Source: Flavobacterium jejuense
GTDB lineage: Bacteria; Bacteroidota; Bacteroidia; Flavobacteriales; Flavobacteriaceae
Length of the DNA: 64,000 nucleotides
Direction of reading: 5' to 3'
Assembly (NCBI RefSeq): GCF_006491595.2
Contig: NZ_VEVQ02000011.1
Coordinates: forward strand, 62,001-126,000
Shown: positions 43,925 through 52,716 of the stretch, in pieces
Layout: the number at the start of each line of letters is the position of its first letter
How positions within the stretch are numbered: the stretch's first letter is position 1
Translations under genes and position numbers: made by a program
The notes under the pieces: generated by a model
Seen by the model: the letters and a program-made list of their open reading frames with translations, nothing else
Told to the model about the DNA's origin: nothing
Database searches by the model: none

Positions 43925-43992
43925 AATATGCAATTTATATATAGAGTATGAATTTTGTATAAAGGATGGAAATTAAAGTTTAAAATTACCGA

Positions 43993-45168
43993 TTATTTTT
44001 CAACCTTGTACCCTTTTGCTTTTCCTAATTCAATTATAGAAGTACTTATCGCATTTCCTAAATCGTCTTGTGTTTTCTCTTTTTTCATTTCCGCTTCTAT
44101 ATACGCTTGACGTTTTTTAGCCAAAACACTTATTTCTTTCTGAATTTTTTCTCTTTCCGCTGCTTTTTTGGCTACATACGCTTTAATTTCTGCTTTATCT
44201 TTATTTTGTAATTCTGCGGGTAATTCTTCTTTTCTAATATTGTCGATTGCTTTTTCATCTTCACTTACTTTATCCACTAAATCCCAACTTTCATTTTTAT
44301 AAACGGCTTTCGATTTACTAACGGAACGCTCTACATAATTGGCTTTTGAAACACTACCAGCATTAGCATCTTGAACTTCTTGATTCATTTTTTTCTCAGC
44401 ACCTTTTTTTCCATAGCTCACATAGGTTTCATTGATTTTTTGATTTTGTAAGGTAATTTGGTCATCATATGGTGTGTTAATGTATTGCACACGTTCGTTA
44501 GAATCGATATTGAAATATTTTCCATTTCCTGTAATGGCTCCATCTTGCCAAAAGGTTCTAATGCCTTCTTCATGATTTCCACAAAAAATAGTGTTTATGT
44601 AGATATCTTGTTTTAAAGCATTTTTTACTACTTCTTTGTAATTAATAGGCCCTTGATTGAAGGGTTCATTTCCAGCAATATACACTAGTTTCATGTTTTT
44701 GTTTCCGTCTTTCCAACTTAATTTGGTCACGGCATCTTGAATAACAGCTCCACAATATTCTTGACCACCATTGGTGCGAAGTGAGAATAATTTTTCAGAA
44801 ATCAAATCTAAATCGGTTGTTAACGGTGCTACTTGTCTTATATAATTAGAGGCTGATGATAAACCATCATTCCCATATTCGTACAAGCCTATTTCAATTT
44901 CAGGCGTTTTACCTTCATATTTTAAAGTTGTTAACGTATTTACGATATTCCATAAGCGTGATTTCGCTTGTTCGATCAAACCGTCCATACTATTTGAAGT
45001 ATCTAAAAGAATAGCTACTTGGATTTTATTTTCTGATGTTGGTCTTTCAACAACTTTTTCAATTGGAGTTTCATTTTCTGCAAGCGTTTCTGCTTTGGAA
45101 TGATTGCAACTTCCAAAAGTCAATGTAGTTGCTAATAATGTGCTGATGTATAGGATTCTAGTTTTCAT
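43993..45168 (-). CDS. von Willebrand factor A domain lipoprotein
   Basis: A 391-residue lipoprotein (signal ends TLTFGSC, Cys21). The vWA domain covers about 48-245 with an intact MIDAS start DTSNS (Asp56, Ser58, Ser60) and a later Thr/Asp set (LRTNGGQEYCGAVIQDAV). The C-terminal 130 residues are a long charged, helical and likely coiled-coil stretch rich in Lys, Glu and Ala (AEIKAYVAKKAAEREKIQKEI). Metal-dependent protein binding at the periplasmic face of a membrane is expected. It stands 18 bases after the toroid-fold gene and before the DUF4139 gene. Confidence 0.9.
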   Translation of the reverse strand: MKTRILYISTLLATTLTFGSCNHSKAETLAENETPIEKVVERPTSENKIQVAILLDTSNSMDGLIEQAKSRLWNIVNTLTTLKYEGKTPEIEIGLYEYGNDGLSSASNYIRQVAPLTTDLDLISEKLFSLRTNGGQEYCGAVIQDAVTKLSWKDGNKNMKLVYIAGNEPFNQGPINYKEVVKNALKQDIYINTIFCGNHEEGIRTFWQDGAITGNGKYFNIDSNERVQYINTPYDDQITLQNQKINETYVSYGKKGAEKKMNQEVQDANAGSVSKANYVERSVSKSKAVYKNESWDLVDKVSEDEKAIDNIRKEELPAELQNKDKAEIKAYVAKKAAEREKIQKEISVLAKKRQAYIEAEMKKEKTQDDLGNAISTSIIELGKAKGYKVEK

Positions 45169-45186
45169 AATAGTTGTTTTTTTAAA

Positions 45187-46506
45187 TTATTTTTGTAAAG
45201 ATTGAATGTCGTTTTCGATGCTTAAGATTAATAGACTTGTTGCTGTACAAAATACTGGACTAGTGATACAGTGATGACCGTTCCAACTTCCATCTTGATT
45301 TTGAATTTTAATTAGTTTTCCAGCAACATTATCGTACCATTTTTTCCAATCGTCATCTTTTTTAACAACCATTGATTCGCCCGTTTGTAAGAAACTTAAA
45401 AATTCTTCTCCACCATTGTTTCCAAAACCATTCATCACGTCTTCTTGTATCGCTTTTACTTTTGCTGATTTATAGACTTTATCTGCAACAGTATAAGAAG
45501 CTGCTTTTTCTCTAGCTACACCCAATTTTTCTAAGTTTTCAGTAGTTAATTTGGCATCTTTCTCAATTTTTCCGGTCTTTTTCCCTTCTTCTAAGATTTC
45601 TTGTGCTTCTTTTGCTTCTGTAGCACTTCCACGAACAGAACTACTTACAGCATATAAAACAACTCCAGCTCCATCTTCTGCTTTTACTTCTTCCGTTTCA
45701 GTATTATAATTGCTTTTTTGATAATTTCTAGAGGCATCTAATTTTTCTTTGTCCACTTTAATGTTTTTGTTTTTTGAAGCTTGCTCTAAGCTCGAACTTG
45801 CAAAAGACGATTGTAGTACACCTGCCCAACCAGCTCCTTTTACTTTCCCACTAGAGTCGGAAGATTTCTCAATTTTATCCACACAACTTTGAATTCCTTT
45901 TTCTACTCTAGTTTGTAGTTCTTTATCATTTATAGTTTCCGCGACTTGATTTAAAAATTGTAAGGTTAAGACAGTGTCAATATTTTCACCTAATTTCCTT
46001 TGAATTTGAGTACCTCTTATCTGTGTAATAAAGGGTTGATCTTTATTGTTTTCAATTTCTTTTAAAAGGAATTCAAGTGCATTTTTTAAATTGGCACTGT
46101 GTTTTCCACTTTGAATAGTATAGCCACAACGATATAAAGACATTGCTGCCATTGCTGTTGTAGCAGGATCTGAACTTACTGCATGTGGGTTCATTTCTCT
46201 TTGGTTGTTATGAGAACCTGCTCCCCAACCGCCATCTTTATTTTGTGCGCTAATAATCCAATTTTCTCCTGCAGTAATTTTTTCAGAATACGTATTTTCA
46301 ATTTTATAATTGGAATACCCTTCAACGGATTGTTCACCCATAACAGACATGAATACACATGGCTTTTCTTCTGTTGGGTTAACCGCCAAAAAAGATTCTT
46401 TTTCAGTACTATTTTTGCCTTCTAAAACACGGTTTGAAAGCCAAGCTAATGAAGTTAAAGCTACAATTGCTGTAACTGTTAAGATTTTTGATTTTTGATT
46501 TTTCAT
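45187..46506 (-). CDS. Exported alpha/alpha-toroid (prenyltransferase/squalene oxidase repeat-like) protein
   Basis: A 439-residue protein with an N-terminal signal or membrane anchor (ILTVTAIVALTSLAWLS). Two terpenoid-cyclase-type repeat cores stand at the ends: GENWIISAQNKDGGWGAGSH (near 78-97) and LIKIQNQDGSWNGHHCITSPVFCTATSLLILS (near 398-430). Between them is a Lys/Glu/Ala-rich helical region. There is no DxDD or DxxDxxD cyclase motif that I can see, so it is more likely a binding or scaffold protein than an active terpene cyclase. It lies 30 bases after the rhodanese-like gene. Confidence 0.8.
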   Translation of the reverse strand: MKNQKSKILTVTAIVALTSLAWLSNRVLEGKNSTEKESFLAVNPTEEKPCVFMSVMGEQSVEGYSNYKIENTYSEKITAGENWIISAQNKDGGWGAGSHNNQREMNPHAVSSDPATTAMAAMSLYRCGYTIQSGKHSANLKNALEFLLKEIENNKDQPFITQIRGTQIQRKLGENIDTVLTLQFLNQVAETINDKELQTRVEKGIQSCVDKIEKSSDSSGKVKGAGWAGVLQSSFASSSLEQASKNKNIKVDKEKLDASRNYQKSNYNTETEEVKAEDGAGVVLYAVSSSVRGSATEAKEAQEILEEGKKTGKIEKDAKLTTENLEKLGVAREKAASYTVADKVYKSAKVKAIQEDVMNGFGNNGGEEFLSFLQTGESMVVKKDDDWKKWYDNVAGKLIKIQNQDGSWNGHHCITSPVFCTATSLLILSIENDIQSLQK

Positions 46507-46536
46507 AATGTTATGTTTTTAAATTGTTATGCTTAA

Positions 46537-47091
46537 TTAGATTGCTGTACCTTCAAAGGTGATTTTTCGGTCCAAGGATGAAATTAATTCTGATAATTCA
46601 TAGACATTCTTATAACCATATCCGTAAAGAGTAATGAAAGTTGGAATGTTTAATGCCAATGAGATTGGTTTGGGTTGTGTCTCTTTTTTTGGTAAAGAAA
46701 TTTTTGATGCAAAGAAAATAGGTTCATTATCTATGTTGTTATTGCAATAGATTAATACTCTAGTATGGAATGAAGGAATTATTTGAGCCAAATTATCTTG
46801 AGTGAAATCAGAAAAGTTCAAATGAATGGCTCCTTTTATGTGCTTTTTATCGTACATTTCTTTGGAGCGTGTATCTAAAATAATTGTATTTGCATTTTTA
46901 GAGAATTTTTCAAAGGTTGACCAATTAATCAATCTGTCTTTTCTGTAGTTTTTTACTTCAATTGTTAGTTTTTCAAAAGCATAGTAATCCACTATTGAAG
47001 GAGTAAAATTGCTTGATGAATCTTGTGCTGTATTAAAAGTAAAAAAAGGTAAAGTGATCATTAGTAGTACTGTTATTAAATTAGTTTTCAT
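46537..47091 (-). CDS. Exported rhodanese-like domain protein
   Basis: A 184-residue protein from the ATG at 47091 (MKTNLITVLLMITLPFFTFNT signal peptide); a longer upstream frame crosses into the divergent sensor gene and is rejected. The rhodanese-like domain (about 65-180) has NTIILDTRSKEMYDKKHIKGAIHLNFSDF and the active-site loop Cys in VLIYCNNNIDNEP. Later YGYGYKNVYELSELI matches the usual GG-coupled turn. Sulfurtransferase activity is possible but unproved. First gene of the operon, with a promoter 21 bases upstream. Confidence 0.85.
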   Translation of the reverse strand: MKTNLITVLLMITLPFFTFNTAQDSSSNFTPSIVDYYAFEKLTIEVKNYRKDRLINWSTFEKFSKNANTIILDTRSKEMYDKKHIKGAIHLNFSDFTQDNLAQIIPSFHTRVLIYCNNNIDNEPIFFASKISLPKKETQPKPISLALNIPTFITLYGYGYKNVYELSELISSLDRKITFEGTAI

Positions 47092-47111
47092 GTTTTCGTT
47101 GTTATTTGATT

Positions 47112-47119
47112 CAAATTTA
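47112..47119 (-). promoter_or_regulatory. -7 promoter element (TAAATTTG) of the envelope operon
   Basis: Exact TAnnTTTG on the minus strand, leader of about 15-18 nt to the ATG at 47091. On the plus strand, TATCTTTA (47206-47213, one base off consensus) may serve the divergent sensor gene. The intergenic space is therefore 145 bases for two opposed promoters. Confidence 0.5.
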
Positions 47120-47236
47120 GTGAGATAGTAAAAGCGATTTTTGGAGACTTGGTGAAACCCAACTTTGACTTGGTAAACACTTTTAAATATGAATGCTAAA
47201 AGATTTATCTTTACATTAGTATAATTGAGAACTAAA

Positions 47237-49078
47237 ATGACACATAGAAACACACTATATATAATTGTTATCCTTAGCCTGATGTCTTTACAGATGCATG
47301 CACAAGACTCTATTAAAAAGAAAGCAAGCAAGGTGTCTTTGTCCAATTCTGTGAAGAAATTAGAAAGATCTATTGATACAAATGACGATTACAAAACAGC
47401 AAAGAATTATGAAGAATTGGCTTTGGTATACCAAAAAAAAGGAGATTTAGGCAAAGCAGAAGAATATTATAAAAAGGCAGAAGCGATTTATGCCAAATTA
47501 AAAAAAGCAGAAGAAAAAACAAGAGTAACTCGTGCTATTGCACAAACTCAAGAAAAGCAAAACAAGACTATTCCTGCCATTCAAAGTTATGAAAGTGCTG
47601 GAAGCATTGCAGATGATGAAATTTCCCAACAATTGAATTATAATGATGCCAACCGATTGCGAAATCAAAGCAATCCAAAAGCACAATCGGATTATATCAA
47701 TTCGAACATTCAATTGCTAGAGGAAAAGTCGAAAGACAAAAGTGTGACTTCCGCAAAAAAAGAAAATATAAAGGAAGAAGTTGCAAAAGCATACGTTCAA
47801 AAAGCAGAAGCGGATTTGTCTAATGCCGAATCTGAAGAGGCAATTGAAAGCTATAAAAGTGCTTTAGATTATGTAGACAACAAACCAGAAGAAATAGCCA
47901 TCAAAAATAAAATTGCTGAAGTTTATAAGGAAGAAAATCAGTTAGGTAAGGCTTTAACCATCAATTTAACCCTTTTAGAAGAAGCAAAAAAGAGCAACGA
48001 TTTTGAAACGGAAATAAAGCAATTACAAGAAGTTGCTACTATCTATTTTCAAGTCAATCAACCAGAAAATGCGATTCAATCTTTAAAAGAATCGTATGCT
48101 TTAGCTAGTAAAAACGGAAATACAAAAGAGGTTAAAAACAGTTTAAATCAATTGGTTGCCTACTATAAATCGAAAGGAAATGATGCAGAAAGCATGCTTT
48201 TGTATGATGATTTTATAACCAATTTTGATAAGATTGTTGCAGCTGATAGTTCGTTAATTGATGATAAGGTTTTCCAAATTTCCGAAAAGAAAATTCTACA
48301 ATTGGAAAAAGAAAAAGCGTTGAAAGATGAATTAATAACCAAGAAAAATAAGTTCAATTATTTCTTGATTGGTTCGCTTATCTTACTTTTTATCTTTTTT
48401 GCCTTGATTGTAAAAGCCTTGTATTCGATTAAAACAAAAAATAAGAAAATAGCTTTGCAATCCTTGCGAAGAGAAATGAATCCGCATTTTATTTTTAATA
48501 GTTTGAATAGTGTGAACCAATTCATCTCGGAAAATAAAGAATTGGAAGCCAATAAATATTTGAGTTCGTACTCTAATTTGATGCGTAACATGATGGAAAA
48601 TTCCAATAAAGATTTTATCAGTTTAAGTAACGAAATAGAACAATTGAAAAAGTATTTGGATTTAGAGCATTTGCGTTTTCAAGACAAATTTGACTATCAA
48701 ATTACAGTGGATGAAAATATCGATAGCGAAGTTACTTTTATTCCCAACATGATTTTGCAACCTCATTTAGAAAATGCGATTTGGCATGGTTTGCGTTATA
48801 AAGAAGAAAAAGGGAATTTATTATTGAAATTTGAGTTGTTTCAGAAGAATGTACAAATTAGTATTGATGATGATGGTATTGGGTTAACCCAAAGTAAAGC
48901 CTTAAAAACGATTAATCAAAAAGTGCATCAATCTAGAGGAACTACAAATACATTGGAACGTATAAAATTACTGAACGATTTGTACAAAATGAATATTACG
49001 TTTTCTATAACCGAAAAACAAGCACCAGAAACCGGAACTATTGTTGTAATTTCGGTTCCATTACTAGATAAAATATGA
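47237..49078 (+). CDS. Tetratricopeptide-repeat histidine kinase (LytS/His_kinase family)
   Basis: A 613-residue sensor from the ATG at 47237 (MTHRNTLYIIVILSLMSLQMHAQ, signal peptide); an in-frame TTG at 47225 is a weaker choice. Residues about 45-340 are tetratricopeptide repeats exposed to the periplasm (YEELALVYQKKGDLGKAEEYYKKAEAIYAKL). One membrane helix follows near 377-400 (FNYFLIGSLILLFIFFALIVKAL). The kinase core begins LRREMNPHFIFNSLNSVNQFI with the phospho-acceptor His, and the ATP site QPHLENAIWHGLRYKEEKG comes later. Four-base overlap with the regulator gene. Confidence 0.93.
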   Translation: MTHRNTLYIIVILSLMSLQMHAQDSIKKKASKVSLSNSVKKLERSIDTNDDYKTAKNYEELALVYQKKGDLGKAEEYYKKAEAIYAKLKKAEEKTRVTRAIAQTQEKQNKTIPAIQSYESAGSIADDEISQQLNYNDANRLRNQSNPKAQSDYINSNIQLLEEKSKDKSVTSAKKENIKEEVAKAYVQKAEADLSNAESEEAIESYKSALDYVDNKPEEIAIKNKIAEVYKEENQLGKALTINLTLLEEAKKSNDFETEIKQLQEVATIYFQVNQPENAIQSLKESYALASKNGNTKEVKNSLNQLVAYYKSKGNDAESMLLYDDFITNFDKIVAADSSLIDDKVFQISEKKILQLEKEKALKDELITKKNKFNYFLIGSLILLFIFFALIVKALYSIKTKNKKIALQSLRREMNPHFIFNSLNSVNQFISENKELEANKYLSSYSNLMRNMMENSNKDFISLSNEIEQLKKYLDLEHLRFQDKFDYQITVDENIDSEVTFIPNMILQPHLENAIWHGLRYKEEKGNLLLKFELFQKNVQISIDDDGIGLTQSKALKTINQKVHQSRGTTNTLERIKLLNDLYKMNITFSITEKQAPETGTIVVISVPLLDKI

Positions 49079-49824
49079 CAGGATTACAAAAAATAAGAAG
49101 TGTTATTGTAGAAGATGAAACGGCTGCGAGAGAAGTCTTAAAAAACTATCTTAAAAAGTATTGTCCGCAAGTGGAAGTAATAGGTGAAGCAGCTAATATT
49201 AAAGAAGCCGTTCCTTTATTGCATGAAGTGGAGCCACAATTGGTTTTTTTAGATGTTGAAATGCCTTTTGGAAATGCTTTTGACGTTTTAGAAGCTTGTA
49301 AAGATTTGCAATTTGAAACTATTTTCGTAACTGCTTTTTCTGAATATTCTTTAAAGGCTTTGAACCAAAGTGCAGCTTATTATTTACTAAAACCCATTAG
49401 TATAGAAGAATTGATTTTGGCCGTGAATAAAGTCCAACAGCAAATAACCAATCACGATTTACTCAATCGAAATAAAATCATAGTAGAAAATTTCAGAGAA
49501 CCCAAACCTGAAAAACAACAAGTTATTTTACCCACATTAGAAGGTTTTGAAGTAGTATTAATGAAAAACATTGTAAGACTAAAAGGAAATGGCAACTTCA
49601 CGGATTTGTTTTTAGTAGATGGTTCCAAAAAAATGGTTTGTCGTTTTTTAAAACACTTTTCAGAAATTTTGCCTTTTCCTTTTATGAGAGTGCATAAATC
49701 GCATATCATCAACATCAATTTTGTAAAATCGTATAACAAAGGAGGTTTTATTACGTTACAAGACGAAGCAGAAATTGAGGTTTCTAGTACTTATAAAGAG
49801 GAGTTTTTGAGTAGGTTTAAGTGA
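49075..49824 (+). CDS. LytTR-family response regulator
   Basis: A 249-residue regulator. The receiver domain (about 8-125) has the acidic pair VEDE, the phospho-acceptor Asp in LVFLDVEMPFGNAFDVL and the LLKPIS Lys. The LytTR DNA-binding domain spans about 150-248 (EVVLMKNIVRLKGNGNFTDLFLVDGSKKMVCRFLKHFSEILPFPFMRVHKSHIININFVKSY). Partner of the kinase encoded upstream (ATGA overlap). Likely targets are the adjacent divergent operon and the GldM-like gene, by position only. Confidence 0.94.
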   Translation: MTGLQKIRSVIVEDETAAREVLKNYLKKYCPQVEVIGEAANIKEAVPLLHEVEPQLVFLDVEMPFGNAFDVLEACKDLQFETIFVTAFSEYSLKALNQSAAYYLLKPISIEELILAVNKVQQQITNHDLLNRNKIIVENFREPKPEKQQVILPTLEGFEVVLMKNIVRLKGNGNFTDLFLVDGSKKMVCRFLKHFSEILPFPFMRVHKSHIININFVKSYNKGGFITLQDEAEIEVSSTYKEEFLSRFK

Positions 49825-49831
49825 TCTAAAT

Positions 49832-50461
49832 ATGAAAAAGCTATTATTACTAATTTTTGTCTTTTGTTTTCAAACTATTTTTAGCCAAAAAGTGGTTGTA
49901 AGAACTTTTTTTGATTATGGTGTTTTATATTATGGAGTTCAAAATCCTGTTGATATTATAGTTGAAGGAGAAAAATGTAAAGACTTGAAAATTATAGTTG
50001 ATGATAAAATAATTAGTGGAAATAACTGTAATTATACTATTTTACCAAAGAAAATAGGAGAGATAGAAATTGCTATTTATAAGAAAAGTAAATTAGTAGG
50101 AAAACAAAAATTACAAGTAATAGATATAATTCCTGTTGCTACTTTAACTGCTCCAGAAAATGAAAATGGAGAAAAAATCATACAAAATGCTCATAATCTC
50201 ACTTTTTTATTTAAGGGGTTAACCTGTTCTGATATCAATATTCCTAAGTTAGAATATAAAGTGACAATAATTAGAAAAGATAAAGTTGTATTTTCTAATG
50301 TATTTCACAAAAGAGTATTTACTGAAGAATTAAGAAAAGAACTACAAACGCTTCAAAAAGAAGATTTGATTTTATTTACAGATATAAAAGTAACACTTAT
50401 AAATGATTTACAGCTTACTTCTGAAAGTCTTGTTTTTAGGATAACATATGACAACTTTTAA
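49832..50461 (+). CDS. Exported protein resembling the periplasmic D3-D4 domains of GldM
   Basis: A 209-residue exported protein (MKKLLLLIFVFCFQTIFS signal). The first domain (about 22-95, DYGVLYYGVQNPVDIIVEGEKCKDLKI) and the second (about 98-205, TFLFKGLTCSDINIPKLEYKVTIIRKDKVVFSNVFHK, LQTLQKEDLILFTDIKVTLINDL) match the order and feel of the two C-terminal immunoglobulin-like domains of GldM, the T9SS/gliding core component. It lacks the GldM membrane helix, so it cannot be the motor subunit. It follows the LytTR gene by seven bases. Resemblance is by eye; the function is inferred. Confidence 0.6.
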   Translation: MKKLLLLIFVFCFQTIFSQKVVVRTFFDYGVLYYGVQNPVDIIVEGEKCKDLKIIVDDKIISGNNCNYTILPKKIGEIEIAIYKKSKLVGKQKLQVIDIIPVATLTAPENENGEKIIQNAHNLTFLFKGLTCSDINIPKLEYKVTIIRKDKVVFSNVFHKRVFTEELRKELQTLQKEDLILFTDIKVTLINDLQLTSESLVFRITYDNF

Positions 50462-50497
50462 TTTTATTAAGGGAAAACAAACACAGTCATCATTTTT

Positions 50498-51346
50498 ATG
50501 AATAAATACATCACATCAGAACAATTCAACCAATTTAAAGAAGAAGGTTTTGTTAAGATAACCGACTGTTTATCTACTGAGTTATTAAAGAAACTACAAT
50601 TGTTTATTGATGAGGTAGTTGCTGATGAAAATGATACTCAGAAAGTGACACTTCAAGTTGACGACAAAAAATTTGTTACCAATATTCAATTATTGGGATA
50701 CAAAAACAATTTAACTTGCTTGGAGTTATTGGCTTCTCCTTTTTTATTAGAAGTGGCTCAAACTATTTGTGGAGCAGATTTTTTTTGTTTACAAGAATTT
50801 GCAGTGATTAAAAATTTAGGAGATAATTTACCAGTTTTATGGCATCAAGACATGATTCATCAAAGAACGGGATATTGTTTCATGGTAGGTGTTTATTTAG
50901 ATGATGCTAATACGAATGATGGAGCACTTAAGGTAATTCCAAAAAGCCACATAAGTAATAAAAACATTTGTGATGTAATAAAAGAAGAATATGTCGAAAT
51001 TCCTATGCAAGCTGGTGACATTCTTGTGCATGACATGATGTTGGTCCACAGTTCTGAACCTTTGCAAGTTAATCAAAAAAGAAGAGTCGTTTATTTTGAG
51101 TTTTTATCAGCTACTCAAGTTGAAAAAGAAGGAATTTATTCCAATGAATTAGTTGCGAATAGAACTAATTTACTGAACGTTGCTTTAAGTTATTATAAAC
51201 AACAAAACCCTTTATTGCAACAGTTTCATTGGAAATCAGCCAACCGACAACATTTTGAAACCGTAGAAGCAATGAGGGTTGCTCTTGATGAAATATATGC
51301 CATTCCTATTCAAGGAAAACCTTCTAATTATTGTTTTGAGATGTAA
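50498..51346 (+). CDS. Phytanoyl-CoA dioxygenase (PhyH) family protein
   Basis: A 282-residue Fe(II)/2-oxoglutarate-dependent oxygenase. The iron motif is His-x-Asp in VLWHQDMIHQRTGY, with the distal His in ILVHDMMLVHSSEPL and the 2-oxoglutarate Arg in QKRRVVYFEF. The double-stranded beta-helix core (about 90-215) is complete. The substrate is unknown; members of the family hydroxylate lipids, peptides or small molecules. It converges with radA, two bases away. Confidence 0.88.
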   Translation: MNKYITSEQFNQFKEEGFVKITDCLSTELLKKLQLFIDEVVADENDTQKVTLQVDDKKFVTNIQLLGYKNNLTCLELLASPFLLEVAQTICGADFFCLQEFAVIKNLGDNLPVLWHQDMIHQRTGYCFMVGVYLDDANTNDGALKVIPKSHISNKNICDVIKEEYVEIPMQAGDILVHDMMLVHSSEPLQVNQKRRVVYFEFLSATQVEKEGIYSNELVANRTNLLNVALSYYKQQNPLLQQFHWKSANRQHFETVEAMRVALDEIYAIPIQGKPSNYCFEM

Positions 51347-51348
51347 TT

Positions 51349-52710
51349 TTACCCAAACAATACACTAACTACATCTTCAATCTTAGCTACTAAAACGACT
51401 TTTATACTAGTGTTTTTTAGTGAAATTTTATTGTGTTTGGAAACTAAAATAGTTGTAAACCCTAATTTTTCCGCTTCTTGAATGCGTTGGTCTATTCTAT
51501 TTACAGGTCTTATTTCTCCAGAAAGACCAACTTCTCCTGCAAAACAAAAACCTTCTTCTATACCAATGTCTTCATTGGAAGATAAAATAGCTGCTACAAC
51601 TGCTAAATCAATTGCAGTGTCATCCACAGAAATGCCTCCGGTCACATTTAAGAAAACATCTTTGGTTCCTAATCGAAAACCCGCTCGTTTTTCTAAAACG
51701 GCTAAAATCATATTCAATCTTTTAGCATTGTAGCCAGTGGTACTGCGTTGAGGTGTTCCATAAACAGCCGAACTAACTAGTGACTGAATTTCTATCATTA
51801 AAGGACGCATGCCTTCTAAAGTACAAGCTATAGCTGTTCCAGAAAGCGCTTCGTCTTTGTGTGAAATTAATATTTCAGAAGGATTCTCAACTTCTCGTAA
51901 ACCGTTGCCTAACATTTCATAGATACCTAGTTCAGCTGTGGAACCAAATCTATTTTTTAAAGAACGAAGTATTCTGTAGACATGATTTCTGTCTCCTTCA
52001 AATTGGAGAACGGTATCAACCATGTGTTCCAATATTTTCGGTCCAGCAATGGTGCCATCTTTTGTGATATGACCAATTAAGATTACAGGAACGTTGGATT
52101 CTTTGGCAAACTTAATCAACTCAGCTGTGCATTCTCTAATTTGTGAAATACTTCCTGCAGTAGATTCAATATAATCGGTATGAAGGGTTTGAATGGAATC
52201 AATAATTACAATTTCAGGTTGCATTTCTGCAATTTGTCTGAAAATGTTTTGAGTTTTGGTTTCTGTAAGGATGTAACAGTTGTCGCTATTGGGAACAATA
52301 CGTTCCGCACGCATTTTTATTTGTTTCTGACTTTCTTCACCAGAAACATAAAGCGTTTTATAAGGTAATTTCAAAGAAATTTGAAGTAAAAGCGTACTTT
52401 TTCCAATGCCAGGTTCACCTCCTAAAAGTGTTAGTGATCCAGGAACTAATCCACCACCTAAAACTCGATTTAATTCACCATCAGTTGTGTTTAATCGAAT
52501 TTCTTGAGAAGAATCTATTTCTTTAATTAATAAAGGTTTGGCCGTTTTTGAAGTGGTTTTAGATTCATTTTTCCAAGTAACTTTTTCTTCTTTCTGAATC
52601 ACTTCTTCAACAATGGTGTTCCATTCTTTACAGGCATGACATTGGCCTTGCCATTTTGAAAAAGAAGTACCACAATTTTGACAGAAAAAAGCTGTTTTTA
52701 CTTTTGCCAT
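51349..52710 (-). CDS. radA: DNA repair protein RadA
   Basis: Recombination and repair ATPase of 453 residues. The N-terminal zinc finger uses CQNC (11-14) and CHAC (28-31). The RecA-like core has Walker A GGEPGIGKSTLL, Walker B VIIDSIQT and the RadA-specific KNRFG motif (LKNRFGSTAELGIYEM). The C-terminal Lon-protease-like domain is present (LNVTGGISVDDTAIDLAVVAAILSS). It is last in a minus-strand row with an esterase-like gene six bases upstream. Confidence 0.96.
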   Translation of the reverse strand: MAKVKTAFFCQNCGTSFSKWQGQCHACKEWNTIVEEVIQKEEKVTWKNESKTTSKTAKPLLIKEIDSSQEIRLNTTDGELNRVLGGGLVPGSLTLLGGEPGIGKSTLLLQISLKLPYKTLYVSGEESQKQIKMRAERIVPNSDNCYILTETKTQNIFRQIAEMQPEIVIIDSIQTLHTDYIESTAGSISQIRECTAELIKFAKESNVPVILIGHITKDGTIAGPKILEHMVDTVLQFEGDRNHVYRILRSLKNRFGSTAELGIYEMLGNGLREVENPSEILISHKDEALSGTAIACTLEGMRPLMIEIQSLVSSAVYGTPQRSTTGYNAKRLNMILAVLEKRAGFRLGTKDVFLNVTGGISVDDTAIDLAVVAAILSSNEDIGIEEGFCFAGEVGLSGEIRPVNRIDQRIQEAEKLGFTTILVSKHNKISLKNTSIKVVLVAKIEDVVSVLFG

Positions 52711-52716
52711 ATTTAA

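Noticed and set aside
45187..46506. Active terpene cyclase
   Set aside because: Only the QxxDGxW-like repeat cores are seen; no catalytic Asp motif, and the middle is Lys/Glu-rich helix.
47092..47346. Extra 85 codons upstream of the rhodanese-like gene
   Set aside because: They run into the divergent histidine kinase gene, and a clean signal peptide starts at 47091.
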